Assembly: GCA_002317385.1 (NCBI GenBank)
Contig: DCJH01000022.1
Span: 42,844 to 51,662 of the forward strand
DNA: 8,819 bases
Reading direction: 5' to 3'
Origin: Prevotella sp. UBA1705
Lineage (GTDB): Bacteria > Bacteroidota > Bacteroidia > Bacteroidales > Bacteroidaceae
The position numbers and the translations under genes are program-made. Shown piece after piece: positions 1 through 6,301 of this stretch. Each line of letters begins with the position of its first letter. Within the stretch, counting starts at the first letter, position 1. Below the pieces are notes generated by a model. That model saw only the letters and a list, made by a program, of their open reading frames with translations, was not told the DNA's origin and ran no database searches.

Positions 1-28
1 ATTGCTCTACCACCTGAGCTAAGGCACC
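1..28 (-). tRNA. 5' part of a tRNA gene, cut by the window edge
   Basis: Read on the minus strand from position 28, the sequence gives acceptor 5' strand GGTGCCT, then T8-A9, D-stem GCTC, D-loop AGGTGGTA and D-stem GAGC, followed by A and the first bases of the anticodon stem. This is the standard 5' half of an elongator tRNA. The anticodon and 3' half lie outside the window, so the isotype cannot be read. From memory the GGTGCCT acceptor resembles Bacteroidales tRNA-Phe, but that is a guess. It lies downstream of thiL on the same strand and has its own promoter box just upstream. Confidence 0.88.
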
Positions 29-45
29 TTTTGGCTTTGCGGGTG

Positions 46-53
46 CAAAGGTA
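46..53 (-). promoter_or_regulatory. Bacteroidetes-type -7 box for the tRNA gene
   Basis: On the minus strand this reads TACCTTTG, a full match to the Bacteroidetes -7 consensus TAnnTTTG. It ends 17 nt before the tRNA 5' end, which suits a short leader removed by RNase P. No clean TTTG is seen at the expected -33 distance. The match and its position in the thiL-tRNA gap suggest the tRNA is not only transcribed by read-through from thiL. Confidence 0.6.
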
Positions 54-126
54 GGGCTAATAACTGAAAATAAAGAACAACGCCTTGTTTATCTTAAAGG
101 GTTTAGTATTTATTAACAATGCGGGA

Positions 127-1239
127 TTATTTCAACGGATTCCAGCCTTGAGCGGTAATGTCGAACTCCTGCTGGTCGCGAGAAATGAGGCGTGTACCCA
201 GGCTTTCCTTGGTGATATAGCCTATCTGCTTGATGCCCATGCTCTCCAGTTCGTCGAGCTTGTCGTGGTCGCCGATAGAGCAGGTGAAGAGCAACTCATA
301 GTCCTCTCCTCCGTTCAGGGCGCAGGTGGTGACGTTCATGTTGAGCTCTTCGGCCATCACAGCGGTCTGATAGTCTATCGGAATGTTCTTCTCATAGATG
401 CGACACCCGCAATGGCTCTGCTGACAGATGTGGAGAAGCTCGGAGCTCAATCCGTCGGAGATATCCATCATCGCCGTGGGACGGATGTTGTTTTCGCGCA
501 GCAGGGCGATGATGTCGCCACGGGCCTCGGGACGAAGCTGGCGATCGAGAAGATACTCCTTGCCCGCGAAGTCGGGTTGGAAATCGGCCAACTTCTTGCC
601 CTGTTCCTGCAGGTGCTTCACCAAGGCATCGTTGCCGGCTTTCTGAGCCTCACGAATCTTGTTGTTGATATCGTCTATCTGATGATAGTACACGTTCTTC
701 TCGCGCTCCAGGAGTTGGAGTCCCATGTAGGCAGCTCCGAGGTTTCCGGTGACACAGATGAGGTCGGTCTCCTTGGCTCCGTTGCGATAGACAATATCCT
801 CCTTGCGCGCCTCACCGATACACGTGATGCTGATGGCCAGTCCGGTGATAGACGAGGTGGTGTCGCCTCCCACGATGTCGATGTTCCATTTGGCGCAGGC
901 CTCATGCAGTCCGCGATAGAATGCCTCGATGTCTTCCACCTTGAAACGCTTGCCGATGGCCAGAGAGACTGTCATCTGGCGAGGAATACCATTCATGGCG
1001 AACACGTCGGAGATATTCTCCATGGCCGACTTGTAGCCCAGTTCCTGCATGGTGATGTAGGTCAGGTCGAAGTGGATGCCCTCCATGAGCATATCGGTGG
1101 TGATGAGCACCTCGGTGTCGGGATAGTGCATCACGGCGCAATCGTCTCCCACGCCATAGACGGAGGAGGGATTCTTGAGTTGAATGTCTTTGGTGAGCCG
1201 GTCGATGAGACCAAACTCTCCGAGCTTCGCAATTTCCAT
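127..1239 (-). CDS. thiL: Thiamine-monophosphate kinase ThiL
   Basis: This protein of 370 residues phosphorylates thiamine monophosphate with ATP to give thiamine diphosphate, the last step of cofactor synthesis, in the cytoplasm. It has the AIR-synthase/ThiL fold signature: GVGDDCA near residues 29-35 (metal and nucleotide binding), TTDMLMEGIHFD at 47-58, SDVFAMNG, VGGDTTSS, then MMDISDGLSSEL and LNGGEDYELLF in the C-terminal half. It is longer than the roughly 325 residues of the E. coli enzyme, mainly through a charged, probably helical insertion rich in Gln, Lys and Asn just before the DRQLRPEAR segment. The ATG at 1239 places GEFGLI at the usual distance from the N-terminus. It lies 106 nt after punA and is probably in the same transcript. 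No TPP-riboswitch elements precede it. Confidence 0.95.
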   Translation of the reverse strand: MEIAKLGEFGLIDRLTKDIQLKNPSSVYGVGDDCAVMHYPDTEVLITTDMLMEGIHFDLTYITMQELGYKSAMENISDVFAMNGIPRQMTVSLAIGKRFKVEDIEAFYRGLHEACAKWNIDIVGGDTTSSITGLAISITCIGEARKEDIVYRNGAKETDLICVTGNLGAAYMGLQLLEREKNVYYHQIDDINNKIREAQKAGNDALVKHLQEQGKKLADFQPDFAGKEYLLDRQLRPEARGDIIALLRENNIRPTAMMDISDGLSSELLHICQQSHCGCRIYEKNIPIDYQTAVMAEELNMNVTTCALNGGEDYELLFTCSIGDHDKLDELESMGIKQIGYITKESLGTRLISRDQQEFDITAQGWNPLK

Positions 1240-1258
1240 GTTTCTGATTTAGAAGAGT

Positions 1259-1311
1259 TTAGGAGCTTAGGCTCGGCACGCATTGCTGGGCCGGGCAACT
1301 CAAGCTCCTAA
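1259..1311 (-). repeat. Two-tier hairpin between punA and thiL
   Basis: A perfect 10-bp inverted repeat (TTAGGAGCTT at 1259-1268, AAGCTCCTAA at 1302-1311) encloses a second stem: GCTCGGC at 1271-1277 pairs with GCCGGGC at 1290-1296, with one wobble and a 12-nt loop. No T-run follows on the minus strand, so it does not look like an intrinsic terminator. In the punA-thiL transcript it could act as an mRNA stability or processing element, or it may be an interspersed repeat. The outer stem shares the TTAGGAG word with the TTAACTC-type tracts further along the window. Confidence 0.7.
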
Positions 1312-1345
1312 TGTCTATCTGTTGATTTCTAACTATCAATAACTA

Positions 1346-2155
1346 TTAGCTGCGGCGAATAATCTCGCGCATGATCTCGGTCATCTTGGGTTGAGCGCTG
1401 TTGGCAGCCATCTGCACTTCCTCGTGGCTCACCTCCACAGGCACATCGAATCCACCAAGGTCGGTGATGATGCTCACACCAAATACCTTGATGCCACAGT
1501 GGCGTGCCACGATCACCTCGGGCACGGTAGACATTCCCACGGAGTCGCCTCCGAGGAGACGATACATTCTATACTCGGCAGGGGTCTCGAAAGTGGGGCC
1601 CTGAACACCCACATACACGCCATGGCGCAGGGTGATGCCCTTCTCCTTGGCAATCTCGTCGGCCAGTGCCACGAGCTCATGGTCATAGGCCTCGTGCATA
1701 TCGGGGAATCTCGGACCGGTGGGGAAGTTGGGACCGTTGAGCGGATGCTCGGGGAAGCAGTTGATGTGGTCGGTGATCACCATGATGTCGCCAATGGAGA
1801 ACTCGGGATTCATACCACCTGCCGCATTGCTCACAAACAGGGTCTCGATGCCCAGTTCATACATCACGCGCTCGGGGAATGTCACCTCCTTCATCGAATA
1901 TCCCTCGTAGAAGTGGAAACGACCTTCCATGGCCATGATGTCCTTGCCACCCAGCTTACCGAAAATGAGCTTACCGGCGTGACCCTCTACGGTTGACACC
2001 GGGAAGTTGGGGATGTCTTTATAAGAGAACTCGTATGTGTCAGTTATCTCTGAAGCTAATTGTCCTAATCCCGTTCCCAGGATGATGGCTGTCTTTGGGT
2101 TTGTCGTCATCCTTTCTTTTAACCAGGATGCTGTTTCTTGAATTTTTTTGTACAT
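1346..2155 (-). CDS. punA: Purine nucleoside phosphorylase, trimeric PNP/MTAP family
   Basis: This 269-residue cytoplasmic salvage enzyme splits purine (deoxy)nucleosides with phosphate into free base and (deoxy)ribose-1-phosphate. Family motifs in order: AIILGTGLG at 23-31 (phosphate loop, Thr28 where human PNP has Ser33), EGHAG with His59, MEGRFHFYEG with Arg79, His81 and Tyr83, SNAAGGM at 109-115, ITDHINCF, GPTFETPAEYR with Glu194 (human Glu201), GMSTVPEVIVARH from 207, and His244 (human His257). The human base-specificity residue Asn243 is replaced by Asp232 in IITDLGG. The start at 2155 gives the usual 20-odd residue helix (IQETASWLKER) before the phosphate loop, so the 116-nt overlap with the lpxK 3' end appears real. 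The symbol follows common bacterial usage. Confidence 0.94.
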   Translation of the reverse strand: MYKKIQETASWLKERMTTNPKTAIILGTGLGQLASEITDTYEFSYKDIPNFPVSTVEGHAGKLIFGKLGGKDIMAMEGRFHFYEGYSMKEVTFPERVMYELGIETLFVSNAAGGMNPEFSIGDIMVITDHINCFPEHPLNGPNFPTGPRFPDMHEAYDHELVALADEIAKEKGITLRHGVYVGVQGPTFETPAEYRMYRLLGGDSVGMSTVPEVIVARHCGIKVFGVSIITDLGGFDVPVEVSHEEVQMAANSAQPKMTEIMREIIRRS

Positions 2156-3239
2156 AGCTTATGATTTTAGTGTTAAACTTTTGTTCCTGTTCAAGCATGA
2201 ACATGACCTTGATAGGTATGGTATATAGATTATTGACTACATGGTCTGACAGTCCCTCCAACCCAACGAGTCGGGTAGAGTCTTTCTCGGTGGTGATGAT
2301 GATTTTAGGCGAATCCATCGACTCGAAAGCAGCATTGATTTTCTCGGCATCCTTCGGCTTGAAGGCATGATGGTCGTTGAACGCGAGGGATGTGATGGTG
2401 CGACAATGGGGCGCCAAGTCGTTTCTCATCTGCTCGGGCGAGGCTATGCCCGTGAGGAGCAACACGTTTTTCCCATTGAGCATAGACCATGTGCCGCCCT
2501 CGGTGGGTTCCGGCGCCTGAGCCTTGTCGGGGAACACAGGCTGCGGAGTGTCGTAGTCGATGCAGCTGAAGAACAACTCCTGATAGGGGAAGAGGTTCAG
2601 CGACTTGGTGAGCACGCGAAACTCCATCGGCTTCAGGTCTTTGGGGCATTTGGTCAGGATAACGATGTCGGCCCGGTTCTTTCCCTTCATGGGCTCGCGC
2701 AACCTACCTGCGGGGAGCAGCTTGTCGTAGATGATGAGTCGGTGATAGTCTACGAGCAGGATGTTGATACCCGGCTTCACATAGCGATGCTGGAAGGCAT
2801 CGTCGAGCAGGATTACATCCACGTCGTTGGTCTTCTCGTCGGAGGTCAGCCGGTCTATGCCTTCGCATCGGTTCTTGTCTACGGCCACGTAGATGTCGGG
2901 AAACTTGAGTTTCATCTGGCAGGGTTCGTCTCCGATGGCGCTCACGGGCGTATCATCTTCGGCCAGCACGTAGCCCCGACTCTTGCGCTTGTATCCCCGG
3001 GAGAGCACGCCCACCTTGACCACATCCTTCAGGAGCCTGATGAGATATTCCACGTGGGGTGTCTTGCCCGAGCCTCCCACCGTGATGTTTCCCACGGAAA
3101 TCACCGGAATGCCATAGGCGCGCTGCTTGAGAATACCCATGTCGAAGAGTTGGTTTCTCAGTCCCACTCCCACGCCATAGATAAAACTCAGTGGCAAAAG
3201 CCATTCGTTGACTTTGATCAGGTCGCCTTCGGTTCGCAT
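2040..3239 (-). CDS. lpxK: Tetraacyldisaccharide 4'-kinase LpxK
   Basis: LpxK phosphorylates the 4' position of tetraacyldisaccharide-1-phosphate to make lipid IVA, at the cytoplasmic face of the inner membrane. An N-terminal hydrophobic segment (WLLPLSFIYGVGVGL, 13-27) is typical of its membrane anchor. The P-loop GNITVGGSGKTP spans 50-61. VLSRGYKRKSRG, IGDEP (103-106, holding the catalytic Asp-Glu pair) and LLDDAFQHR (about 144-152) follow, then NDHHAF and TTEKDSTRL in the C-terminal half. At 399 residues it is longer than E. coli LpxK (about 328). The excess includes a basic, Ser/Asp-rich tail ending TISFRDN, and the last 38 codons overlap punA in another frame. It starts 18 nt after sppA, so the two are probably co-transcribed. 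Confidence 0.95.
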   Translation of the reverse strand: MRTEGDLIKVNEWLLPLSFIYGVGVGLRNQLFDMGILKQRAYGIPVISVGNITVGGSGKTPHVEYLIRLLKDVVKVGVLSRGYKRKSRGYVLAEDDTPVSAIGDEPCQMKLKFPDIYVAVDKNRCEGIDRLTSDEKTNDVDVILLDDAFQHRYVKPGINILLVDYHRLIIYDKLLPAGRLREPMKGKNRADIVILTKCPKDLKPMEFRVLTKSLNLFPYQELFFSCIDYDTPQPVFPDKAQAPEPTEGGTWSMLNGKNVLLLTGIASPEQMRNDLAPHCRTITSLAFNDHHAFKPKDAEKINAAFESMDSPKIIITTEKDSTRLVGLEGLSDHVVNNLYTIPIKVMFMLEQEQKFNTKIISYVQKNSRNSILVKRKDDDKPKDSHHPGNGIRTISFRDN

Positions 3240-3257
3240 GAATCTCGTTTGGATGTG

Positions 3258-5027
3258 TTATTTCAGATGGAGCATGAAGGGCATGCGGGCCTGCAATCCG
3301 CTCTGGGATGCTGCCGAGCGCATGAGCATCACGGGCTCGTAGAAATCGCCCAGGGCCGTGCGCAACTGTCCGTCGAGTATCGTTCCGGCCTCGCTCTCCT
3401 TGTCGGCCAGGAGCTGGTCGAGTAGCGACTTGCTGCCGGGATAGTCGGCCGTATAGTATTCCTTGACCTTGGCCAGCTGGGCAGCCTTGGCCACTGCCTG
3501 GTCGAGTCCGCCCAAGGCGTCTACCAGCTTGAGTTTCAAGGCATCGCTACCCAGATACACATGTCCCTGGGCATTGGCTTCCACCTGTTCCATGGTCATC
3601 TTGCGACCCTTGGCCACACGACTCTTGAAGAGCAGGTAGCCACGGTCTATAGACCCTTGGATGAGTCCCATCTGCTCGGGAGTCATGGGCTTCACCTCGG
3701 AGCCCATGGTGGAGTTGCGATTGGTCTTCACCTCATCGTATTTGAAACCGAGCTTTTGTGTCATCAGCTCGCTCATGTCGCGGGTGATGCCAAAGATTCC
3801 GATACTTCCGGTGATGGTCGATGGGTCGGAGTAGATGTAGTTGGCTCCGGCACTGATGTAATAGCCTCCCGAGGCAGCGGCGCCACTCATCGACACCACC
3901 ACGGGCTTCTTGGTCTTGAGCTGTTCCACGGCATGCCATATCTGCTCGGAGGCATAGGCAGAGCCACCTCCGGAGTTGATGCGGAGCACCACGGCCTTCA
4001 CGTCGTCGTCCTCGGCGAGGTCAGCCAGGTCCTTGCACACGGTCTTGCCCACGATGAGCGGTTCCGAGATCAGCATGCTCTGGGGCGTATCCTCGTCCAC
4101 GATGGTGCCATAGGCATAGTAGACGGCTATCTCATCGCCATCGCTCTCATCGGAGACATTCTCCATATCGTTGACGGATATCTGGTTGATAGACTCGTCT
4201 TCGTCGAGCTCCAGCATCTTCTTGATGGTGGTCTTCACCTGGTCGGCATAGAGCAGGCCGTCTACCATCTTATATTTCAACATGTTCTTGGGGTCTTCGA
4301 GCGACACCACGCGGTCGGCATAGGCATTCAGGGTGTCGGTCGATACGTTGCGACTCTTCGACACGGCCTGGCAGATGGTCTGCCACCATCCGTTGATGTA
4401 GCGCTCGGTCTGCTCCCTGCTGGGCTGGCTCATGTGGTCTTCGGTATAGATTTCGGTAGCGCTCTTATACTTGCCACACTTGAAGGGTATCATCTTGATG
4501 CCCACCTTGGCATAGGCATCCTTGAGGAAGGCCACCTGTCCGCCAATGCCATGCCAGTCTACCATGCCCTGCGGATTCATGTATATCTTGTTGGCCACCG
4601 AGGCTACATAGTAGCACGGCTGCGAATATTCGTCGCCATAGCTTACAATCCATTTGCCGGCCTTCTTGAAATCGAGCAATGCTGCTCGGATCTCTTCCAG
4701 CTGAGCCATGTCGGCCTGGAGCGCACCGGCCTGGATGAAGATACCTTTCACGTTGTCGCTGGCCTTGGCTTTCTTGATGGCCGAGAGCGTCTCGCGGAAT
4801 CCCAGGCCCGACACTCCATTGAGCTTGGCCATGATATTCTCTTCAACCTGCTCTTGCATCATGCCATCCAAATTGATGAGCATCACGCTGTTATCTTCAA
4901 TCTTCTGCGTGGCTTCAGTAGAGGCAATCATACCAACGATACTCATTGCACCCAAGGCAACAACAATGACACCAAAGATGATTAATCCAACAATGGTGGC
5001 GCCCACATATTTCAGGAAGTCTTTCAT
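3258..5027 (-). CDS. sppA: Signal peptide peptidase SppA, 67-kDa type
   Basis: This 589-residue inner-membrane serine protease degrades signal peptides left in the membrane after secretion. One N-terminal membrane segment is clear (about residues 7-35, YVGATIVGLIIFGVIVVALG). The rest forms the tandem ClpP-like repeats of the long SppA class. The catalytic Lys-Ser dyad is present: Lys188 in GKYKSATEIY (N-terminal repeat; E. coli Lys209) and Ser386 in GAAASGGYY (C-terminal repeat; E. coli Ser409). The supporting motifs RINSGGGSAYASE (349-361) and TGSIGIFG (406-413) are intact. An acidic linker (about 274-299, DEDES to SDGDE) joins the halves. It is the first gene of the sppA-lpxK-punA-thiL block, with its own promoter box upstream. 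Confidence 0.96.
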   Translation of the reverse strand: MKDFLKYVGATIVGLIIFGVIVVALGAMSIVGMIASTEATQKIEDNSVMLINLDGMMQEQVEENIMAKLNGVSGLGFRETLSAIKKAKASDNVKGIFIQAGALQADMAQLEEIRAALLDFKKAGKWIVSYGDEYSQPCYYVASVANKIYMNPQGMVDWHGIGGQVAFLKDAYAKVGIKMIPFKCGKYKSATEIYTEDHMSQPSREQTERYINGWWQTICQAVSKSRNVSTDTLNAYADRVVSLEDPKNMLKYKMVDGLLYADQVKTTIKKMLELDEDESINQISVNDMENVSDESDGDEIAVYYAYGTIVDEDTPQSMLISEPLIVGKTVCKDLADLAEDDDVKAVVLRINSGGGSAYASEQIWHAVEQLKTKKPVVVSMSGAAASGGYYISAGANYIYSDPSTITGSIGIFGITRDMSELMTQKLGFKYDEVKTNRNSTMGSEVKPMTPEQMGLIQGSIDRGYLLFKSRVAKGRKMTMEQVEANAQGHVYLGSDALKLKLVDALGGLDQAVAKAAQLAKVKEYYTADYPGSKSLLDQLLADKESEAGTILDGQLRTALGDFYEPVMLMRSAASQSGLQARMPFMLHLK

Positions 5028-5067
5028 GTTTTACGGATTCGTTAGTTTAAAGAATAAATACCAAGTG

Positions 5068-5075
5068 CAAATATA
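5068..5075 (-). promoter_or_regulatory. Putative -7 box of the sppA operon promoter
   Basis: The minus strand reads TATATTTG, a full match to TAnnTTTG, about 40 nt upstream of the sppA ATG. A clean TTTG at -33 is not seen at the usual spacing. It lies in the A/T-rich gap between the divergent sppA and SDR genes. It is the only good -7 match on this strand in that gap, so it is the probable main promoter of the four-gene block. Confidence 0.55.
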
Positions 5076-5107
5076 CGATATTATTTTGAAAGTTCTATAC
5101 AATAGGC

Positions 5108-5138
5108 TTTGAATTCTTCGCTTATTTGATTATTTTTG
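5108..5138 (+). promoter_or_regulatory. Bacteroidetes-type promoter of the SDR gene
   Basis: TTTG at 5108-5111 and TATTTTTG at 5131-5138 are separated by 19 nt, matching the -33 TTTG / -7 TAnnTTTG consensus for the Bacteroidetes primary sigma factor. The -7 box ends only 4 nt before the ATG at 5143. Transcription should therefore start at or within a few bases of the start codon, giving a leaderless or nearly leaderless mRNA. No other in-frame Met suits the Rossmann fold better than the one at 5143. Confidence 0.65.
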
Positions 5139-5142
5139 CGTT

Positions 5143-5886
5143 ATGAAGCAAAAAGCAATAGTGATGGGAGCCAGTTCTGGCTTGGGACGCGAGGTGGCCG
5201 AAAGGTTGCTTCGCGATGGTTGGCAGGTGGGCGTGGCAGCCCGCCGTGTGGAGGCGCTGCGAGATATTTCGGTTGCCGGAGCGCCACCTCCGATGGTGGC
5301 CCAAATCGATGTCACCCACGAGGATGCCGACCTCCACCTGCGCCAGCTCATCGAGCGCATGGGTGGGGTGGACCTCTATTTCCATGCGTCGGGCATCGGC
5401 AAGCAGAATCCCGGGTTGGAGGCCGATGTGGAGCTTCGCACCCTGCAGACCAATGGGGTGGGGTTCACGCGGATGGTGGGCGAGGCCTTCCGCTGGATGG
5501 CCAGTCATGGAGGCGGACACATCGCCGTGATCTCGAGCATTGCGGGCACCAAGGGCTTGGCACAGGCTCCAAGCTACAGTGCAACCAAAGCATTTCAAAA
5601 CACTTATATCCAGGCACTTGAGCAACTGTCCAACAGCCGTAGGCTCCACATCGCCTTCACCGACCTGCGCCCGGGATTCGTAGACACCGACCTCATCAGG
5701 GGGTCTCATTTCCCCATGACGCTCGACAAGTCGCTTGTGGCCGACGAGATGATGTGGGCCATCGCCAGCAAGCAGCATGTGCGCATCATCGATTGGAAAT
5801 GGCGTATCGTGGTGAGGTTGTGGCGAATGGTGCCAGACTGGGGGTGGAGGTTTTTTAATTCAAAATTCAAAATTCAAAATTCATAA
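5143..5886 (+). CDS. Classical short-chain dehydrogenase/reductase (SDR)
   Basis: This NAD(P)(H)-dependent oxidoreductase of unknown substrate has 247 residues, a normal length for the classical SDR family. The cofactor loop is GASSGLG at 9-15, followed by AARR (32-35), whose Arg residues suggest NADP preference. IDV at 55-57 is the adenine-contacting acid. The usual NNAG motif is replaced by HASG (81-84). Catalytic residues Asn104, Ser132 (VISSIAG), Tyr145 and Lys149 (YSATK) are all present, followed by RPGFVDTDL (176-184). The C-terminal IDWKWRIVVRLWRMVP is basic and hydrophobic and could contact membrane. The last nine residues (NSKFKIQNS) and the TAA come from an A/T-rich repeat, so the ancestral protein probably ended near WRFF. 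It diverges from sppA and converges on the DUF5675-type gene. Confidence 0.9.
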   Translation: MKQKAIVMGASSGLGREVAERLLRDGWQVGVAARRVEALRDISVAGAPPPMVAQIDVTHEDADLHLRQLIERMGGVDLYFHASGIGKQNPGLEADVELRTLQTNGVGFTRMVGEAFRWMASHGGGHIAVISSIAGTKGLAQAPSYSATKAFQNTYIQALEQLSNSRRLHIAFTDLRPGFVDTDLIRGSHFPMTLDKSLVADEMMWAIASKQHVRIIDWKWRIVVRLWRMVPDWGWRFFNSKFKIQNS

Positions 5887-5890
5887 TTGG
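5857..5890. repeat. A/T-rich period-7 tandem repeat (ATTCAAA)
   Basis: Three exact ATTCAAA units are followed by ATTCATA and ATTGG. The array covers the end of the SDR gene and provides its final codons and stop. It runs directly into GGCTGCGC, a G/C-rich word that has counterparts next to the other A/T arrays. The array at 6974-6996 is the same family in inverted orientation. Confidence 0.85.
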
Positions 5891-5918
5891 GCTGCGCGGG
5901 AGGACTATGCGCTATTGT

Positions 5919-5953
5919 CTTAATCCCTTAACTCTCTAACTTCTTAACTTCCC
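5919..5953. repeat. Period-8 TTAACT-type tract, first copy
   Basis: Degenerate units CTTAATCC, CTTAACTC, TCTAACTT and CTTAACTT follow each other head to tail. A similar tract occurs 18 bp further on. This style of intergenic tract is, from memory, frequent in Prevotella-like genomes. Confidence 0.75.
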
Positions 5954-5970
5954 ATCCAAGAAACATTTGT

Positions 5971-6008
5971 CTTTAACTCCTTAACTTCTCTAACTCCCTT
6001 AACTCCCC
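5971..6008. repeat. Period-8/9 TTAACT-type tract, second copy
   Basis: Units CTTTAACT, CCTTAACT, TCTCTAACT and CCCTTAACT follow each other and end in CCCC. It has the same orientation as the tract at 5919-5953. The two flank a short unrelated segment (CATCCAAGAAACATTTGT). Confidence 0.75.
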
Positions 6009-6026
6009 AAGGAATGTTCGTCCGCT

Positions 6027-6055
6027 CAGTAGGGACATGCCCCGTGCATGTCCGC
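6027..6055 (+). repeat. REP-like hairpin with 5' GTAG, left arm
   Basis: GTAG at 6029-6032 is followed by GGACATGC, a 5-nt loop CCCGT and GCATGTCC, a perfect 8-bp stem. A tetranucleotide GTAG at the foot of a short palindrome is the signature of REP elements mobilised by RAYT (TnpA_REP, Y1 HUH) transposases. The 29 bp recur in inverted orientation at 6219-6247 with one mismatch. Confidence 0.75.
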
Positions 6056-6080
6056 CACGATAGGAGCGACGAATATTTTT

Positions 6081-6105
6081 CCTTTCAGCGCATAGCGATG
6101 AAAGG
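6081..6105. repeat. Hairpin inside the REP-bounded element
   Basis: CCTTTCA (6081-6087) pairs with TGAAAGG (6099-6105), and after one mismatch CGC pairs with GCG around an ATA loop. No T-tract follows the stem on either strand: there is one before it on the plus strand, which reads as A on the minus strand. An intrinsic terminator is therefore unlikely. It is probably a structural part of the element. Confidence 0.65.
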
Positions 6106-6151
6106 TAGTCTGTGGAGTCAAAAAAATGATAGCAGGATTCTTTGCGCGAGC

Positions 6152-6181
6152 CTCTGTGTCTTTCTGTGTTTCTCTGTGTGA
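6152..6181. repeat. Three-copy period-10 repeat, CTCTGTG type
   Basis: CTCTGTGTCT, TTCTGTGTTT and CTCTGTGTGA follow without gaps. They lie inside the REP-bounded unit, just before an A-rich stretch. No function can be assigned. Confidence 0.7.
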
Positions 6182-6218
6182 GAAAAAAGGGTTGTTGTAG
6201 GGGAGGCCATCCGGCGAT

Positions 6219-6247
6219 GCGGACATGCACAGGGCATGTCCCTACTG
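6219..6247 (-). repeat. REP-like hairpin with 5' GTAG, right arm
   Basis: On the minus strand GTAG (6242-6245) is followed by GGACATGC, loop CCTGT and GCATGTCC. It differs from the left arm only in one loop base. The stem is conserved between the arms, which suggests a selected fold or a recent common source. Confidence 0.75.
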
Positions 6248-6301
6248 GTGGGACACGCTCCGCACTGTTGGAATTCAATTATGTATTATTGCATCGACCT
6301 T

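Larger units (their letters stand above)
6027..6247. mobile_element. BIME/MITE-like element: two inverted REP hairpins
   Basis: Two 29-bp arms, identical except for one base when inverted, bound a 221-bp unit. Each arm is itself a hairpin with GTAG on the outer side, so the unit has the layout of a bacterial interspersed mosaic element. Inside are another hairpin (6081-6105) and a period-10 repeat (6152-6181). It carries no protein gene, so any movement would need a transposase in trans; none is in the window. Outside the arms similarity fades (GTCC recurs three bases beyond), and no clear target-site duplication is seen. Its place between convergent genes is typical for REPs, which can stop transcription or block RNA decay. 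Confidence 0.65.

Noticed and set aside
85..1311. Long plus-strand frame (408 codons) opposite thiL, with similar long frames opposite punA, lpxK and sppA (3561-4985).
   Set aside because: All are in the register where antisense codons mirror sense codons. They stay open because the sense genes rarely use TTA, CTA and TCA. None shows a recognisable protein motif, and the minus-strand genes are conserved enzymes.
1240..1345. Possible TPP riboswitch before thiL.
   Set aside because: The gap holds a simple two-tier hairpin and lacks the conserved CTGAGA and ACCTGA elements of TPP riboswitches.
6081..6105. Intrinsic terminator for the SDR or the DUF5675-type gene.
   Set aside because: The stem is good, but no T-run follows it on either strand. 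The nearby T-tract is on the wrong side for plus-strand transcription, and on the minus strand it reads as A.
6027..6247. Insertion sequence with its own transposase.
   Set aside because: Only about 163 bp lie between the inverted arms and no credible coding frame is present, so at most it is a non-autonomous element.
5973..6278. Minus-strand frame of 101 codons in the convergent intergenic region.
   Set aside because: It translates the REP arms, the CTCTGTG repeat and the TTAACTC tract (for example FLGELRELEKLR). No domain is visible. It is a repeat artefact.
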